64,000 bases of DNA, taken from the NCBI GenBank assembly GCA_003569145.1, contig BGOH01000004.1:62001-126000 (forward strand), read 5' to 3'. This DNA is from Clavibacter sp. GTDB taxonomy: Bacteria > Actinomycetota > Actinomycetes > Nanopelagicales > Nanopelagicaceae. Under the pieces are notes generated by a model. It was not told the origin of the DNA and ran no database searches. It was given only the letters and a program-made list of their open reading frames with translations. The position numbers and the translations under genes are program-made. This document shows, one piece after another, positions 54,517-64,000 of this stretch; position 1 is the stretch's first letter, and every line of letters begins with the position of its first letter.

Positions 54517-56556
54517 ATGGAATGGCTGAAAAAACCTTGGGTAAAGCTGGGAATTCGAATCTCTGGCTTTTTATTTCTCATTGGAGCCACTGCTTTTACT
54601 ATCGCTTACTTCACAACAGATATTCCAGATCCAAATGATTATGTAAATTCTCAATCCACAATAATCCAATTCTCTGATGGCGATGAAGTGGGAAGAATTG
54701 GCGCACAAAATCGCACCATTGTTCCGCTAGCTGGTGTACCTCAAGATCTAAGACGAGCAGTTCTTGCTGCCGAAGATAAAGGCTTTTATTCGCAAGGCGC
54801 TTTTAACCCACTAGCAATATTAAGAGGGGCGATAAATACCGCACTTGGTAGAGGCTTGCAAGGTGGCTCAACAATTACTCAGCAATATGCAAAGACTGCA
54901 TTTCTAACTCCAGATCGAACAATTCAAAGAAAAATCATTGAGCTAATTGTTGCTATTAAACTTGAGAATCAATTATCAAAAGATCAAATCTTTGAAAATT
55001 ACTTAAACACTATTTATTTTGGCCGCGGAGCATATGGCGTAGAGACTGGGGCAAAGGTCTATTTTGGCAAGAGTGCAAACCAACTAACTATTCCGCAAGC
55101 TGCAGTTCTAGCAGCGATATTGCGCTCCCCTGGCTACTACGACCCAGAGTATCGAGAGGGAAATAAGGAGCGCTTAGAGGCTCGGTATAAATATGTTCTA
55201 AACAACATGGTTGGTGAAGGTTGGCTAGAGAGAGCTGAAGCCGATAGGTATTTGAAGAAGGTTCCTGAAATTCGTCCTCGACTTAGCACTGGACAATTAG
55301 CAGGAAACAAAGGTCATTTAATTGAGGCAGTAAAGAAAGAATTAAATTCTCTAGGTTTTACTGAAGAAGAGTTGATGATTGGCGGACTTATTGTTCGAAC
55401 CACCCTAGAGAAGGGCCCACAGACTGCGGCAGAGACTGCAGTCTTTAAACAATCTCCAGAAAATGCCCCAGATGATCTTCGTATTGGTCTAGTTTCAATC
55501 AGGCCTGGAACTGGCGAGATTGTGGCAATGTTTGGCGGAAAAGATTATTTAGAGCGACAATTAAACGATGCTACGCAAGGAATTACCCAAGCAGGATCAA
55601 CATTTAAACCATTTGCCCTCGTTGCAGCCCTTGAACAAGGAATATCCCTTGCAAGTGTTTGGAATGGAGATGGACCAAAGATCTTTGATGACTTTTTAGG
55701 TCGGCCATACGAAGTTTCAAATTATGGCAATAAGTCATTTGGAGATGTCACACTGCTTAATGCAAGCGCTGTCTCTGTTAACACAATCTATGTTCCACTA
55801 GGTATTAAAGTAGGTGTAGATAAAGTTATTGATGCTGCAAGAAGAGCTGGCATACCAGAGAGCGTTGCTATGGTGCCATCTCCTTCGGTAGTGCTTGGTG
55901 TAGCAAGCCCAAGAGTTATTGATGTTGCTAACTCATTTGCTACCTTTGCGGCAAATGGCATCAAATCAAAACCATTTCTAGTTAAAGAAGTGCTAGGTCC
56001 AAATAAAGGAATCCTTTATCAAGCTCGGATTGAGACTGAACAAGTCTTCGATGAGAGCGTTATGGCAGATCTTAATTACGCACTTGGCGAGGTAGTAAGA
56101 GCTGGAACTGCATCCTCGGCTTTAAGAGGATTTGGTAGACCGGCTGCCGGAAAGACTGGAACTTCTCAATCAAATGCTTCTGCTTGGTTTACTGGATATA
56201 CCCCGCAACTTGCAACATCTATTGCATTTTATAGAAATGATGCCACTGAATCACTAAATGGAATTGGCGGGCTAAATTCTGTAACTGGTGGAAGTTTTCC
56301 AGCTCGAATCTGGAACGCATATATGAAGGCAGCTCTTAAAGGCCAACCAAAATTGGATTTTGCTGCGCCCACATTTATTGGTGGAGTTGATTCATTTCCA
56401 ATTCCAGACCCAGTAGCAACAATTGCGCCATCAGATGCTGCCGCATGGTGTTCTACTGCAGATCTTGAAGGAGCTATGAAGGATCTAAAAGAGTTCTGCA
56501 CAAAGGCGTTAAAGAAATATCTAATTACTACCCCTGCTCCTAAGGACAAACCATAA
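54517..56556 (+). CDS. ponA: Class A penicillin-binding protein (transglycosylase/transpeptidase)
   Basis: A 679-residue bifunctional wall synthase. One membrane helix (GIRISGFLFLIGATAFTIAYF, ~12-32) is followed by a GT51 domain with EDKGFYSQGAFNP (catalytic Glu), QGGSTITQQYAK and FENYLNTIYFGRGAYGVE. The transpeptidase has AGSTFKPFAL (active Ser), SAVSVNT (SxN) and AGKTGTSQSNASAWF (KTG). No PASTA domain. It would polymerise and cross-link peptidoglycan during growth. Confidence 0.95.
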   Translation: MEWLKKPWVKLGIRISGFLFLIGATAFTIAYFTTDIPDPNDYVNSQSTIIQFSDGDEVGRIGAQNRTIVPLAGVPQDLRRAVLAAEDKGFYSQGAFNPLAILRGAINTALGRGLQGGSTITQQYAKTAFLTPDRTIQRKIIELIVAIKLENQLSKDQIFENYLNTIYFGRGAYGVETGAKVYFGKSANQLTIPQAAVLAAILRSPGYYDPEYREGNKERLEARYKYVLNNMVGEGWLERAEADRYLKKVPEIRPRLSTGQLAGNKGHLIEAVKKELNSLGFTEEELMIGGLIVRTTLEKGPQTAAETAVFKQSPENAPDDLRIGLVSIRPGTGEIVAMFGGKDYLERQLNDATQGITQAGSTFKPFALVAALEQGISLASVWNGDGPKIFDDFLGRPYEVSNYGNKSFGDVTLLNASAVSVNTIYVPLGIKVGVDKVIDAARRAGIPESVAMVPSPSVVLGVASPRVIDVANSFATFAANGIKSKPFLVKEVLGPNKGILYQARIETEQVFDESVMADLNYALGEVVRAGTASSALRGFGRPAAGKTGTSQSNASAWFTGYTPQLATSIAFYRNDATESLNGIGGLNSVTGGSFPARIWNAYMKAALKGQPKLDFAAPTFIGGVDSFPIPDPVATIAPSDAAAWCSTADLEGAMKDLKEFCTKALKKYLITTPAPKDKP

Positions 56557-56557
56557 A

Positions 56558-57783
56558 GTGTTAAAGAGCAAGAGCCTGCAGATAGCTCTGCTAGTAACGC
56601 TCATTGCCACACTACTTTCCTTTGCAAAATTCAATCACTGCCGCGGCACCAATTGGGTAAGCCCAGATGTCTATATCCATATGTGTTATTCAGACATTTC
56701 AGCCCTCTATGGAGCAAGACAGATAAATACAGATCAATGGCCTTATGCATCAGCTGATAATTCACTGGAGTATCCAGTACTAACAGGAGTAGTCACTTAT
56801 TTAACTGGTCTATTAATTGATGATCCAAATGGATATCGCGCCTACTTTGATGTGAATGCTTTCTTGATTGTGCTTTTGTTGTTTGCATCTGTTTTTATCC
56901 TCTGGCGCCTTGCTCCTAAATACACCCCGCTATTTCCAATTGCGCCAGCAGTCTTTGGCTCACTCTTTATCAATTGGGATATTTGGGCCGTTTTATTTGC
57001 TCTTCTTGCAATCTACTTCTTTCAAAACAGACCTAATCTTTCAGCACTCTTTCTAGGGGTTGCTATTTCAATAAAATTTTATCCAGGAATAATCCTTTTT
57101 GCGATTTCCTTGCTTCTCTGGAGCCAGCAAAACGTTTAGCGCTAATTAAATATTTAGCAATCACTTTAATCTCCTGGCTAGTTATCAATCTGCCGGTAGC
57201 TATTAATAGCTATGAAGGCTGGATGCGTTTCTTTAAATTAAATCTTGATCGAGATAGCGATCTTGGCTCAATTTGGTATGCCGCAAATCTCCTTGGGTTT
57301 TACGGCGGAAATATAAATAATTTAACCATCATTGCTTTTCTAATAGCACTTGGAGCTATTGCGCTCTTCTTCTTTGCAACTGCCCCATCAAGAAGTGATC
57401 TGGCGAATTTAAGCACCGTTGCCTTTTTAACTCTTGCTGCTTTTGTAACTATTAGTAAGGTCTATTCACCGCAGTACATCCTCTGGCTAACTCCACTTGC
57501 GGTGTTGGCTTTAAGTAAAGATAGCCAACGCTTTGCATTCTGGGTTTGGCAGGCAAGTGAGGCGCTTTATCACTTTGCTATCTGGCAGTACTTAGCTTCC
57601 TACTCTGGTGCAAAGTTTGGCCTAAGCGAGGATCTATACGCCCTTGCTATTTTGATTCGAATTGCAGGTCTTGCCTATTTCTCAAGGGCCCTAATTAAGG
57701 CTGCTCTGGCAGAGCGATCCCAAAGCCTGCGTAATGCACAGAAAAACCCGTTGGATTTTCTCCCTGACAGTATCTACGGCTAG
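56558..57783 (+). CDS. GT87-like polyprenyl-phosphate mannosyltransferase family membrane protein, frameshifted
   Basis: A GT-C type membrane protein with about 9-10 helices. Restored length is 408 residues after adding one A to the A4 run at 57129-57132 (SQQ then KRLALIKYL). The early loop DVYIHMCYSDISALYGAR and LEYPVLTGVVTYLTG match the GT87/DUF2029 pattern; KVYSPQYILWLTPLAVLAL is the characteristic late motif. The position between ponA and rpsF equals Rv0051 of mycobacteria. It starts with GTG at 56558, one base after the ponA stop. Donor and acceptor are unknown. Confidence 0.85.
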
Positions 57784-57857
57784 GCTCGCCCTCCTTTCCT
57801 TTTTTAAAGGGCTCCCGCTTTGGGGGCTTAAAGAAGAAGGTTTAAGGAAATGTAAGT

Positions 57858-57910
57858 AACCCTCCTGTCGCGGAGAGACCGTGACCGAATGAGTCCGAAG
57901 GAGGTGGGTT
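57858..57910 (+). promoter_or_regulatory. Candidate rpsF leader hairpin (S6:S18 autoregulation)
   Basis: Six bases before the rpsF ATG ends a foldable leader. AACCC-TCCT (57858-57866) pairs with AGGA-GGT-GGGTT (57899-57910). The enclosed GTCGCGG/CCGTGAC stem (57867-57885, loop AGAGA) is followed by CGAATGAGTCCGA. The ribosome binding site GGAGG lies within the outer helix, so folding would block translation. Published S6:S18 leaders share this logic; exact match is unverified. Confidence 0.5.
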
Positions 57911-57916
57911 TAACGC

Positions 57917-58201
57917 ATGCGTCGCTATGAATTAATGGTGATCCTAGATCCCGATCTAGAAGAGCGCACAGTGGCACCAAGTCTTGAGACATATCTTAAG
58001 ATCATAAAAGAATCAGGTGGTCGCGTAGACAAACTTGATATCTGGGGCAAGAGAAGAATGGCATTTGAAATCGCAAAAAAGAGCGAAGGTATTTATGCCG
58101 TTGTTGATATGCATTGTGAGCCAGCAGCAATTAAAGAGCTGGACCGTCAACTAAATCTGAATGAAGCAGTGCTTCGTACAAAAGTTGTCCGTCCAGAATA
58201 A
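57917..58201 (+). CDS. rpsF: 30S ribosomal protein S6
   Basis: A 94-residue protein: [43 protein letters not shown] and [12 protein letters not shown] are typical S6 segments. It is first in the rpsF-ssb-rpsR-rplI cluster and likely pairs with S18 (rpsR) on the ribosome. A strong SD AAGGAGGTG precedes the ATG within the leader hairpin. Confidence 0.97.
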   Translation: MRRYELMVILDPDLEERTVAPSLETYLKIIKESGGRVDKLDIWGKRRMAFEIAKKSEGIYAVVDMHCEPAAIKELDRQLNLNEAVLRTKVVRPE

Positions 58202-58247
58202 ATCCGCAGATAAGTAGAGACCACTTAAAGTAGATAGAGGATAAGAA

Positions 58248-58742
58248 ATGGCAGCCGGAGATACACAAATCACACTCGTTGGTAATTTAACTAGCGATCC
58301 AGAACTGCGCTTCACACCATCAGGTGCTGCAGTTGCAAAGTTCACCGTGGCATCAACACCACGTTATATGGACCGCCAGACAAATGAATGGAAAGACGGA
58401 GATACTCTCTTTCTTAACTGTCAGATCTGGCGTCAAGCAGCAGAGAATGTTGCCGAGTCACTTACTCGCGGAATGCGCGTAATTGTCTCTGGTCGTTTAA
58501 AGCAGCGTTCATATGAAACTAAAGAAGGCGAAAAGCGCACCGTTTATGAAGTTGAGGTCGATGAAGTCGGTCCATCACTTCGAAACGCAACCGCTAAGGT
58601 CACAAAGACCACACGCCAAGGCGGTAATAACACCAGCTTTAGCGCACCAACTGAATCAAGCGATGATCCTTGGTCATCACCGGCAGGCGTTAGTGGCGGA
58701 GGATGGACATCCACCACCGCTGATGAACAGCCACCGTTTTAA
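58248..58742 (+). CDS. ssb: Single-stranded DNA-binding protein
   Basis: A 164-residue protein with an N-terminal OB fold ([60 protein letters not shown]), a Gly/Ser/Thr-rich linker and the acidic tip DEQPPF that recruits replication and repair partners. Position between rpsF and rpsR is standard. Confidence 0.97.
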   Translation: MAAGDTQITLVGNLTSDPELRFTPSGAAVAKFTVASTPRYMDRQTNEWKDGDTLFLNCQIWRQAAENVAESLTRGMRVIVSGRLKQRSYETKEGEKRTVYEVEVDEVGPSLRNATAKVTKTTRQGGNNTSFSAPTESSDDPWSSPAGVSGGGWTSTTADEQPPF

Positions 58743-58798
58743 TATAAACCAACCATTCCGCCCTTAATCAGGCGGGCCCTAAAAGAAGGAGCACCACA

Positions 58799-59077
58799 AT
58801 GGGAGCACGTTCCAACCGGACGCTGAAGCAGAAACCAAAGGTTTCGCCAGCGTTAAATAAGAAGTTTAAGAAAAAGCCCTGCAGTTTCTGCAGAGATAAG
58901 GTCACCTATATCGACTATAAAGATGTAGCGACCCTGCGCAAATACATCACTGATCGCGGCAAGATTCGTGCAAGACGAATTACAGGTGCTTGTACTCAGC
59001 ACCAACGCCAGATCTCTGATGCTGTTAAAAACAGTCGTGAAGTAGCGCTACTTCCCTACACCTCAACAGCGCGATAA
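58799..59077 (+). CDS. rpsR: 30S ribosomal protein S18
   Basis: A 92-residue basic protein with a long N-terminal extension ([27 protein letters not shown]) before the core [29 protein letters not shown] and [13 protein letters not shown]. The three cysteines make it a zinc-binding C+ type S18. The SD AAGAAGGAG lies 9 bases before the ATG. Confidence 0.95.
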   Translation: MGARSNRTLKQKPKVSPALNKKFKKKPCSFCRDKVTYIDYKDVATLRKYITDRGKIRARRITGACTQHQRQISDAVKNSREVALLPYTSTAR

Positions 59078-59091
59078 GGAGAGGATAAAAA

Positions 59092-59535
59092 ATGAAACTA
59101 ATCCTTACTCGTGAAGTTGCAGGTCTTGGAAATCCAGGCGATGTAGTTAATGTTAAAGATGGCTATGCCAGAAACTTCCTTCTACCTAGAGGATCAGCAA
59201 TTGCTTGGTCTAAGGGTGGCGAGAGCCAGATTGAAGGAATTCGCAAAGCTCGTCAAAACCGAGAGATTCGCGATAAAGATCATGCCAATGAGATCAAGGC
59301 AAAGCTTGAAGAAGCAAACCTTGAAATCAAAGCAAAGGTCGGAGCAACTGGTCGCCTCTTTGGTTCAGTAACAGAGAAAGACATTGCGTTAGTAATTAAG
59401 AGCGCAACTGGTATTGATGTTGATCGCCATAAGATCAAACTAGTTAAGCATGTGAAGAACCTTGGTAAGCATTCAGCTAGGGTCTCACTTATGACTGGAG
59501 TGGCAGCAAATATCACCATTAACGTTGTTGAATAA
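59092..59535 (+). CDS. rplI: 50S ribosomal protein L9
   Basis: A 147-residue protein: the N-domain MKLILTREVAGLGNPGDVVNVKDGYARNFLLPRG, a long helix and the C-domain GATGRLFGSVTEKDIALVI. SD AGGAGAGG precedes the ATG. It ends the ribosomal cluster, followed by a terminator. Confidence 0.97.
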   Translation: MKLILTREVAGLGNPGDVVNVKDGYARNFLLPRGSAIAWSKGGESQIEGIRKARQNREIRDKDHANEIKAKLEEANLEIKAKVGATGRLFGSVTEKDIALVIKSATGIDVDRHKIKLVKHVKNLGKHSARVSLMTGVAANITINVVE

Positions 59536-59550
59536 TTAAACGTTAGAGAA

Positions 59551-59580
59551 AACGGCTCGCCACGCGCGGGCCGTTTTTTA
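59551..59580 (+). terminator. Rho-independent terminator after rplI
   Basis: Inverted repeat AACGGCTCG / CGGGCCGTT (one G-T pair) with a 7-nt loop, directly followed by TTTTT. It lies 15 bp after the rplI stop and separates the ribosomal cluster from dnaB. Confidence 0.9.
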
Positions 59581-59636
59581 TTTTCCAATTGCAAAGCAGT
59601 TTGAAATCTCAACTATTGAGAATTTGAAATAAATCT

Positions 59637-59763
59637 TTACCCACAGAGCAAGAGCTCTCTGACCTGCGTGTTTGCTGAGAAATTGGAAGTTACCCACATT
59701 TCCTCCACAAGCTCCACACAGGATTTGGGGTACTTACCCACAGATATGGAACTTTTACCCACA
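59637..59763 (+). repeat. Four direct TTACCCACA 9-mers upstream of dnaB
   Basis: Identical TTACCCACA copies start at 59637, 59690, 59734 and 59755, all on the plus strand, in the 290-bp gap before dnaB. Start-to-start distances are 53, 44 and 21 bp, near multiples of a helical turn. The 9-mer differs from the oriC DnaA box (TTATCCACA) at one base. Related CTCCACA motifs lie between. Besides the rplI terminator I see nothing else in this gap. Confidence 0.75.
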
Positions 59764-59826
59764 ACCCAATACACAGCAAAAATCAATGAATTAGCCCCTG
59801 TCAGTGCTGGGTAAGAGGATACGCAC

Positions 59827-61224
59827 ATGAGTCTGGCTGAGGTCCCAAATTTTGATGAGCGCAGATCAAGCGCGCCTGAATTTGATCGCACGCCCCCACA
59901 AGATTTAGTTGCTGAACAATCAGTTCTTGGTGGAATGCTCTTATCAAAAGATGCAATTGGTGAAGTTGTTGAAGTAATTAGACATCGAGATTTTTATCGG
60001 CCAGCACATGAATTAATCTTTGAAGTCATTGTTGATCTCTATGGCAAAGGTGAACCAGCAGATGCAGTAACTGTTTCGGCTGAGCTAACAAAGCGTGGTG
60101 AGATTACAAGAGCTGGTGGCGCTCCATATCTGCACACGCTTATCTCTGCTGTTCCAACTGCAGCGAATGCTAGCTATTACGCAAAGATTGTTAGAGAGCG
60201 AGCCATCGCTAGAAGACTTGTTGAAGCGGGAACAAAGATTGTTCAATTAGGTTATGCCGCAGAGGGCGATGTTGATTCAATTGTTGATATGGCCGAGCAA
60301 GAGGTTTATCAAGTAACTGAGAGACGAGCCGGGGAAGATTTTGTTCAGTTAAGTTCTTTAATTCCAACTGCGCTTGATCAGATTGAGAAGTTGCAATCAG
60401 GAGAGCTAGCAGAGGGTATTAAAACTGGTTTTAAAGATTTAGATGCTCTAACAAATGGTTTCCATCCTGGGAATATGATTGTCATTGCAGCTCGTCCTGC
60501 AGTTGGTAAATCAACCCTTGGTCTTGATATTGCAAGACATGCATCTATTACAAATGGTGATTGCTCAGTTATCTTCTCACTTGAGATGAGCCGATCTGAA
60601 ATTACTATGCGCATGCTCTCAGCAGAGGCCAGAGTTGCTCTTAACAATATTCGCTCAGGTGCGCTTAGCGATGAAGAGTGGTCACGCCTTGCTCGAAGAA
60701 TGGGCGAAATCAATGAAGCACCGCTATTTATTGATGATTCACCTAATCTTTCAATGATGGAAATTAGAGCAAAAGCTAGAAGACTTAAACAGCGCCATGA
60801 TTTGAAATTAGTTGTTATTGACTATCTCCAGCTGATGACCTCAGGAAAGCGCGTAGAAAATCGTCAGCAAGAGGTCTCTGAGTTCTCTCGTCAACTAAAG
60901 CTTCTTGCAAAAGAGCTTAATGTTCCTGTTGTTGCCATCTCACAGCTAAATCGTTCTCCAGAGCAGCGCTCCGATAAGAAGCCACTTCTCTCTGATCTTC
61001 GTGAATCAGGATCTATCGAGCAGGATGCCGACCTTGTTATCTTGCTACACCGCGATGATCTCTATGATTCACAGAATCGCTCCGGCGAGGCAGATCTAAT
61101 TGTTGCTAAACATAGAAATGGACCAACAAAGACAATTACTGTGGCCTCGCTTCTTCACTTTGCAAAATTTGGCGATATTGCACCGAAGTATGCTGCCCCT
61201 GAAAAGTTTGTTAAAGATAACTAA
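59827..61224 (+). CDS. dnaB: Replicative DNA helicase DnaB
   Basis: A 465-residue hexameric helicase. The N-terminal domain (PPQDLVAEQSVLGGMLLSKDAI) binds primase. The RecA-like domain has Walker A IVIAARPAVGKSTL, VVIDYLQLMTSG and SQLNRSPEQRSDKKPLLSDLRESGSIEQDADLV. No intein interrupts it, unlike mycobacterial dnaB. It should be loaded by DciA and DnaA at oriC. Four TTACCCACA repeats precede it. It ends overlapping the convergent carbonic anhydrase gene by 4 bp. Confidence 0.97.
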   Translation: MSLAEVPNFDERRSSAPEFDRTPPQDLVAEQSVLGGMLLSKDAIGEVVEVIRHRDFYRPAHELIFEVIVDLYGKGEPADAVTVSAELTKRGEITRAGGAPYLHTLISAVPTAANASYYAKIVRERAIARRLVEAGTKIVQLGYAAEGDVDSIVDMAEQEVYQVTERRAGEDFVQLSSLIPTALDQIEKLQSGELAEGIKTGFKDLDALTNGFHPGNMIVIAARPAVGKSTLGLDIARHASITNGDCSVIFSLEMSRSEITMRMLSAEARVALNNIRSGALSDEEWSRLARRMGEINEAPLFIDDSPNLSMMEIRAKARRLKQRHDLKLVVIDYLQLMTSGKRVENRQQEVSEFSRQLKLLAKELNVPVVAISQLNRSPEQRSDKKPLLSDLRESGSIEQDADLVILLHRDDLYDSQNRSGEADLIVAKHRNGPTKTITVASLLHFAKFGDIAPKYAAPEKFVKDN

Positions 61225-61718
61225 ACGATTTTTCTTAGCTCTCCAGTTTTAACATCAAAAATTGCTCCCACAACTTCTAAATCTTTTGGAAGTATCGGAT
61301 AATTTTTAATACTTGCTACATCATCTTTTAGAGCAGCTACTTGATCTGTAACAGTTCTAATCTCAATAGATCTAGTATCAATGCCTGATGCATCAAAGAG
61401 CGCTTGGTGAATCTGCTCCTCTGTTCCACTTGCCATACGGCAATCGGTATGTGGCATTACCAAGACTCTCTTTACCTCAAGAAGGTAGGTCGCAAGAAGC
61501 AGGGTTCGAAGCATGTCATCTGTTACACGCGCACCAGCGTTACGCAGGATTTTTACATCCCCTGCGCTCATTCCAACAATTCTTAACGGATCTATTCTTG
61601 AATCCATACAGGTAACGATGGCTAAACCTTTTGCTGCTCGGCCGCTTAAACCACTTGATTTATAGCTCTTTACATACTCGCTATTTGCGGCAAATATTGC
61701 ATCAAATTCACTACTCAA
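61221..61718 (-). CDS. Beta-carbonic anhydrase
   Basis: A 165-residue zinc enzyme interconverting CO2 and bicarbonate. The zinc ligands and Asp-Arg dyad are visible: CMDSR near residue 37 and HTDC near residues 90-93, with ILRNAGAR between. No signal peptide, so it is cytosolic. It overlaps the upstream EamA transporter gene by 4 nt. Likely supplies bicarbonate for carboxylations. Confidence 0.92.
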   Translation of the reverse strand: MSSEFDAIFAANSEYVKSYKSSGLSGRAAKGLAIVTCMDSRIDPLRIVGMSAGDVKILRNAGARVTDDMLRTLLLATYLLEVKRVLVMPHTDCRMASGTEEQIHQALFDASGIDTRSIEIRTVTDQVAALKDDVASIKNYPILPKDLEVVGAIFDVKTGELRKIV

Positions 61719-62640
61719 TGACCACCTGCCTTCACTCGCGCTTTATCAGCGACAAATATACCGAGTAGCACGACTACGCAGCCGATCAATTGGATTCCAC
61801 TCAAACTCTCACTTAGCCACCACCAGGCAAATATTCCTGCTAGAACTGGCTCAATCATTCCAAAGATACTCGCAGTCGATGCTGAGAGAATCTTGAGGCC
61901 ACTGACAACAAGAAGATATGGCGCAATAGTTCCCATAACAACTATCCAAAGAATTAAAACCCAGCCAGGGAGGCTGTATTGGCTAAAACGACCCAGCAGC
62001 TCCATATCTTTAGTAAATACCTCTACTGGAAATTGCCAAGCTGGTAATACAAAGAAGAGAAGGGCGCTTGAAACTCCAAAACCCCAAACAGAAATTGCAG
62101 CACTTGTTTTGTTTTACCTAAGCGATCTCCAATAAGAAAGTATCCAGCGAGTGCAAATGCATCAAGCAGGGCTGCAATTAGCCCAATTTTATCCAGTGAG
62201 ATACCAGACCAAACTTGAGTGATAAGAAGCAGTCCTGTAAAACTTAGCAAGATGGCATACCAGAGAGAATTTGGAACATGTTTCTTTAAAACAAAGCGTA
62301 GAAATAAAAGAATCCAAATAGGAGCTGTGAATTCAATTAATAAGGCAACGCCAACATAAAGTCGTTCAATAGCGACAAAGTAAAAGGCTTGAACAAGCGC
62401 TACCCCTACAACTCCAAATGCAATTAACCAAGGCAATTCTTTTTTGGTGGTTTTTAGTTCTGATCTTCTAAATGTGAAGTAGATAGCAAAGAGGATTACA
62501 AATGCCCCGCCGGTTCTTATCTGAGTCAGGCGCCAGGCCGAGAGGCCATCAACAAGAACAATCTTTGAAATGATGCCATTAAAGGAGAAGAGAAGGGCCC
62601 CAGATAGCAGGTATATCTCACCACGAAGCTTTGTTAGCAC
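61715..62640 (-). CDS. EamA/DMT-family transporter, frameshifted
   Basis: A ten-helix drug/metabolite transporter. One A is missing in an A-rich stretch near 62110 (GKTKQVLQF should read GKTKTSAAISVWGFG), and restoring it gives 308 residues. The two EamA repeats are evident, with the first ending GYFLIGDRLGK and the second containing TIAPYLLVVSGLKILSASTASIFGMIEPVLAGIFAWWWLSE. Substrate unknown; amino-acid or metabolite export is common in the family. Coupled to the carbonic anhydrase gene by a 4-nt overlap. Confidence 0.85.
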
Positions 62641-62657
62641 TTGCGTACTTTACAGGG

Positions 62658-64000
62658 CTAAAAGGCTCCTTCAGAAATTGTCATGATTTCGCCATCTTCG
62701 CGCTCAACTATCGCTCTTGTTGCGCTAATTAGGGGCAAGAAGTTATGAATGAAGTATCTAGATGCTGCAATCTTTCCTTCATAGAAATCTTTCTCTTTTC
62801 CAGAAGCGCTACCAATTTTAGAAGCTGCGATATCTGCTTGGCGAAGCAGAAGCCAAGAAATGATTACATCTCCAACAGCCATCAATAGCCGTGAGGTATT
62901 TAGTCCGCACTTATAGATTTCATCAGGTTTCTCTTGGCTTGCCATCGCGTGGGTAACAAGAAGACCAATAATTGCTTGCATCTCCTCCAAAGCTTTTCCA
63001 AGGGATGCTTTCTCTTCAGCATTATTGCCACCACTTGCCGCAACTTTGCCAATCTCTTTAGAAAGTTTTGTAAGCGCGCGACCATTGTCTTTAATAATCT
63101 TACGGAAGAAGAAATCCAAACCTTGAATTGCGGTTGTTCCTTCATAGAGGGTATCAATCTTGGCATCTCTGACATATTGCTCTAGCGGCCAATCTTGGGT
63201 GAATCCAGAGCCACCAAATGTTTGTAGCGACTCTGTTCCAAGCAGAGTCCAAGCTCTCTCAGATCCATATCCTTTAACAATTGGAAGCAAGAGATCATTT
63301 AGATGCTCTAAATCTTTAATTTCATCTTCTGATTTGCCGTTAGCTCTGGCAAGAAGTACTTCATCTTGAATTGTTGCGGTGTATAAAATTAGCGCTCTCA
63401 TTCCTTCGGCATAAGCCTTTTGCGTCATTAGCGATCTTCTAACATCAGGATGATGGATAACAGTGACTCTAGGGCTTGCCTTATTGGCCATATCTTTCAT
63501 ATCGCCGCCTTGGACTCTAGTTTTTGCATAGGCCAAAGCCTGCTGATAACCCGCGGAAAGCGTTGAAATTGCCTTAGTTCCGACCATCATGCGGGCAAAT
63601 TCAATGATTTTAAACATCTGAGCAATTCCATCATGAACTTCTCCAAGCAGATATCCAACTGCTGGCTCTTTTTCTCCAAGATTCATCTCGCAAGTTGATG
63701 AAACATTAAGGCCCATTTTATGTTCAACATTTGTTACATAAACACCATTGCGTTTTCCGAGAGCTCCAGTTTCAAAATCAAACATAAATTTAGGAATCAA
63801 GAACAGAGACAAACCTTTTGTTCCAGGGCCAGCGCCCTCAGGACGCGCAAGAACAAAGTGCACAATGTTTTCAAATAGATCTGCATCACCTGAAGTAATA
63901 AATCTCTTTGTTCCAGTTATATGCCATGTGCCATCTGCTTGTTTCACAGCTTTTGATCTTCCTGCTCCAACATCAGAGCCGGCATCAGGCTCTGTGAGCA
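62658..64000 (-). CDS. Acyl-CoA dehydrogenase, N-terminus beyond window
   Basis: The frame is open to the window edge, and the N-terminal region lies outside. It contains the FAD-binding [26 protein letters not shown], and the C-terminal helical domain with the catalytic Glu in [18 protein letters not shown] long extra C-terminal region ([14 protein letters not shown] onward) fits the large FadE5-like/C-terminal-domain ACAD subgroup. It oxidises acyl-CoA and passes electrons to ETF. The track start at 63947 is internal. Confidence 0.92.
   Translation of the reverse strand, partial: LTEPDAGSDVGAGRSKAVKQADGTWHITGTKRFITSGDADLFENIVHFVLARPEGAGPGTKGLSLFLIPKFMFDFETGALGKRNGVYVTNVEHKMGLNVSSTCEMNLGEKEPAVGYLLGEVHDGIAQMFKIIEFARMMVGTKAISTLSAGYQQALAYAKTRVQGGDMKDMANKASPRVTVIHHPDVRRSLMTQKAYAEGMRALILYTATIQDEVLLARANGKSEDEIKDLEHLNDLLLPIVKGYGSERAWTLLGTESLQTFGGSGFTQDWPLEQYVRDAKIDTLYEGTTAIQGLDFFFRKIIKDNGRALTKLSKEIGKVAASGGNNAEEKASLGKALEEMQAIIGLLVTHAMASQEKPDEIYKCGLNTSRLLMAVGDVIISWLLLRQADIAASKIGSASGKEKDFYEGKIAASRYFIHNFLPLISATRAIVEREDGEIMTISEGAF

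Noticed and set aside
57886-57900. Possible hammerhead ribozyme core (CGAATGAGTCCGAA)
   Set aside because: The required CUGANGA and GAAA core with three stems cannot be drawn; the region is better explained as an rpsF leader.

Overview
The window looks like the replication-origin region of a small, AT-rich free-living actinobacterium. I estimate about 40-45% GC by eye. Gene order on both sides of dnaA follows the mycobacterial/actinobacterial origin. One side reads dnaA-dnaN-recF-dciA-gyrB-gyrA-tRNA-Ile-tRNA-Ala-ppiA-rhomboid, then crgA, pabA, pknB and pstP. The other side reads rpmH-rnpA-yidD-yidC-jag-rsmG-parA-parB, then cwlM-trxA-trxB-murJ-DUF6049-Nudix-pcnA, DUF5318-ponA-GT87-rpsF-ssb-rpsR-rplI-dnaB. 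Low GC with compact overlapping genes and many leaderless-looking starts fits the freshwater acI/Nanopelagicales lineage. That assignment is an inference, since there is no rRNA in the window. I saw no insertion sequence, prophage or CRISPR array.

Layout. 1-2.3 kb: end of a polyamine-type ABC transporter operon. 2.3-8.8 kb: a cell-envelope block with a GDPD, a GT2 glycosyltransferase, an ABC-type membrane domain without ATPase, two CDP-alcohol phosphotransferases, a divergent nucleotidyltransferase and a sulfotransferase. This is the least explained part of the window. 8.8-15.8 kb: metabolic and small membrane genes (pyroglutamyl peptidase, VKOR, YciI-like, DoxX-like, FprA-type reductase, PepP, a lipoprotein, two FluC/CrcB channels) with tRNA-Arg and tRNA-Ser. 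15.8-19.7 kb: holin-like protein and succinate dehydrogenase. 19.7-23.5 kb: pheA-serS-HAD-TRIC followed by tRNA-Ser(UGA). 23.6-26.9 kb: PstP/PknB signalling, PabA and CrgA. 27-29 kb: a heterodisulfide-reductase-like Fe-S membrane protein. 29-30.3 kb: rhomboid, cyclophilin and two tRNAs. 30.3-39.3 kb: gyrase, DciA, RecF, DnaN, oriC and DnaA. 39.3-44.3 kb: rpmH to parB with two parS sites. 44.3-54 kb: aminotransferase, CwlM pseudo-amidase, thioredoxin system, MurJ, pcnA and an MFS exporter. 54-61.2 kb: PBP, mannosyltransferase-like protein, ribosomal genes/ssb and dnaB. 61.2-64 kb: carbonic anhydrase, an EamA transporter and the 3' part of an acyl-CoA dehydrogenase gene.

How the genes work together. 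The origin core (DnaA boxes, DnaA, DnaN, DciA, DnaB, gyrase) sits beside the segregation system (ParA, ParB, parS). Around it lies a growth-control network known from mycobacteria: PknB and PstP, CrgA, the CwlM pseudo-amidase, the MurJ lipid II flippase and a class A PBP.

Sequence quality matters. Twelve protein genes, including essential dnaA, recF, serS and yidC, are broken by about sixteen frame changes. Nearly all behave as single-base deletions, often in short homopolymers, and tRNA-Arg also lacks one G. I read these as sequencing or assembly errors rather than pseudogenes, and I annotate each such gene as one joined CDS.
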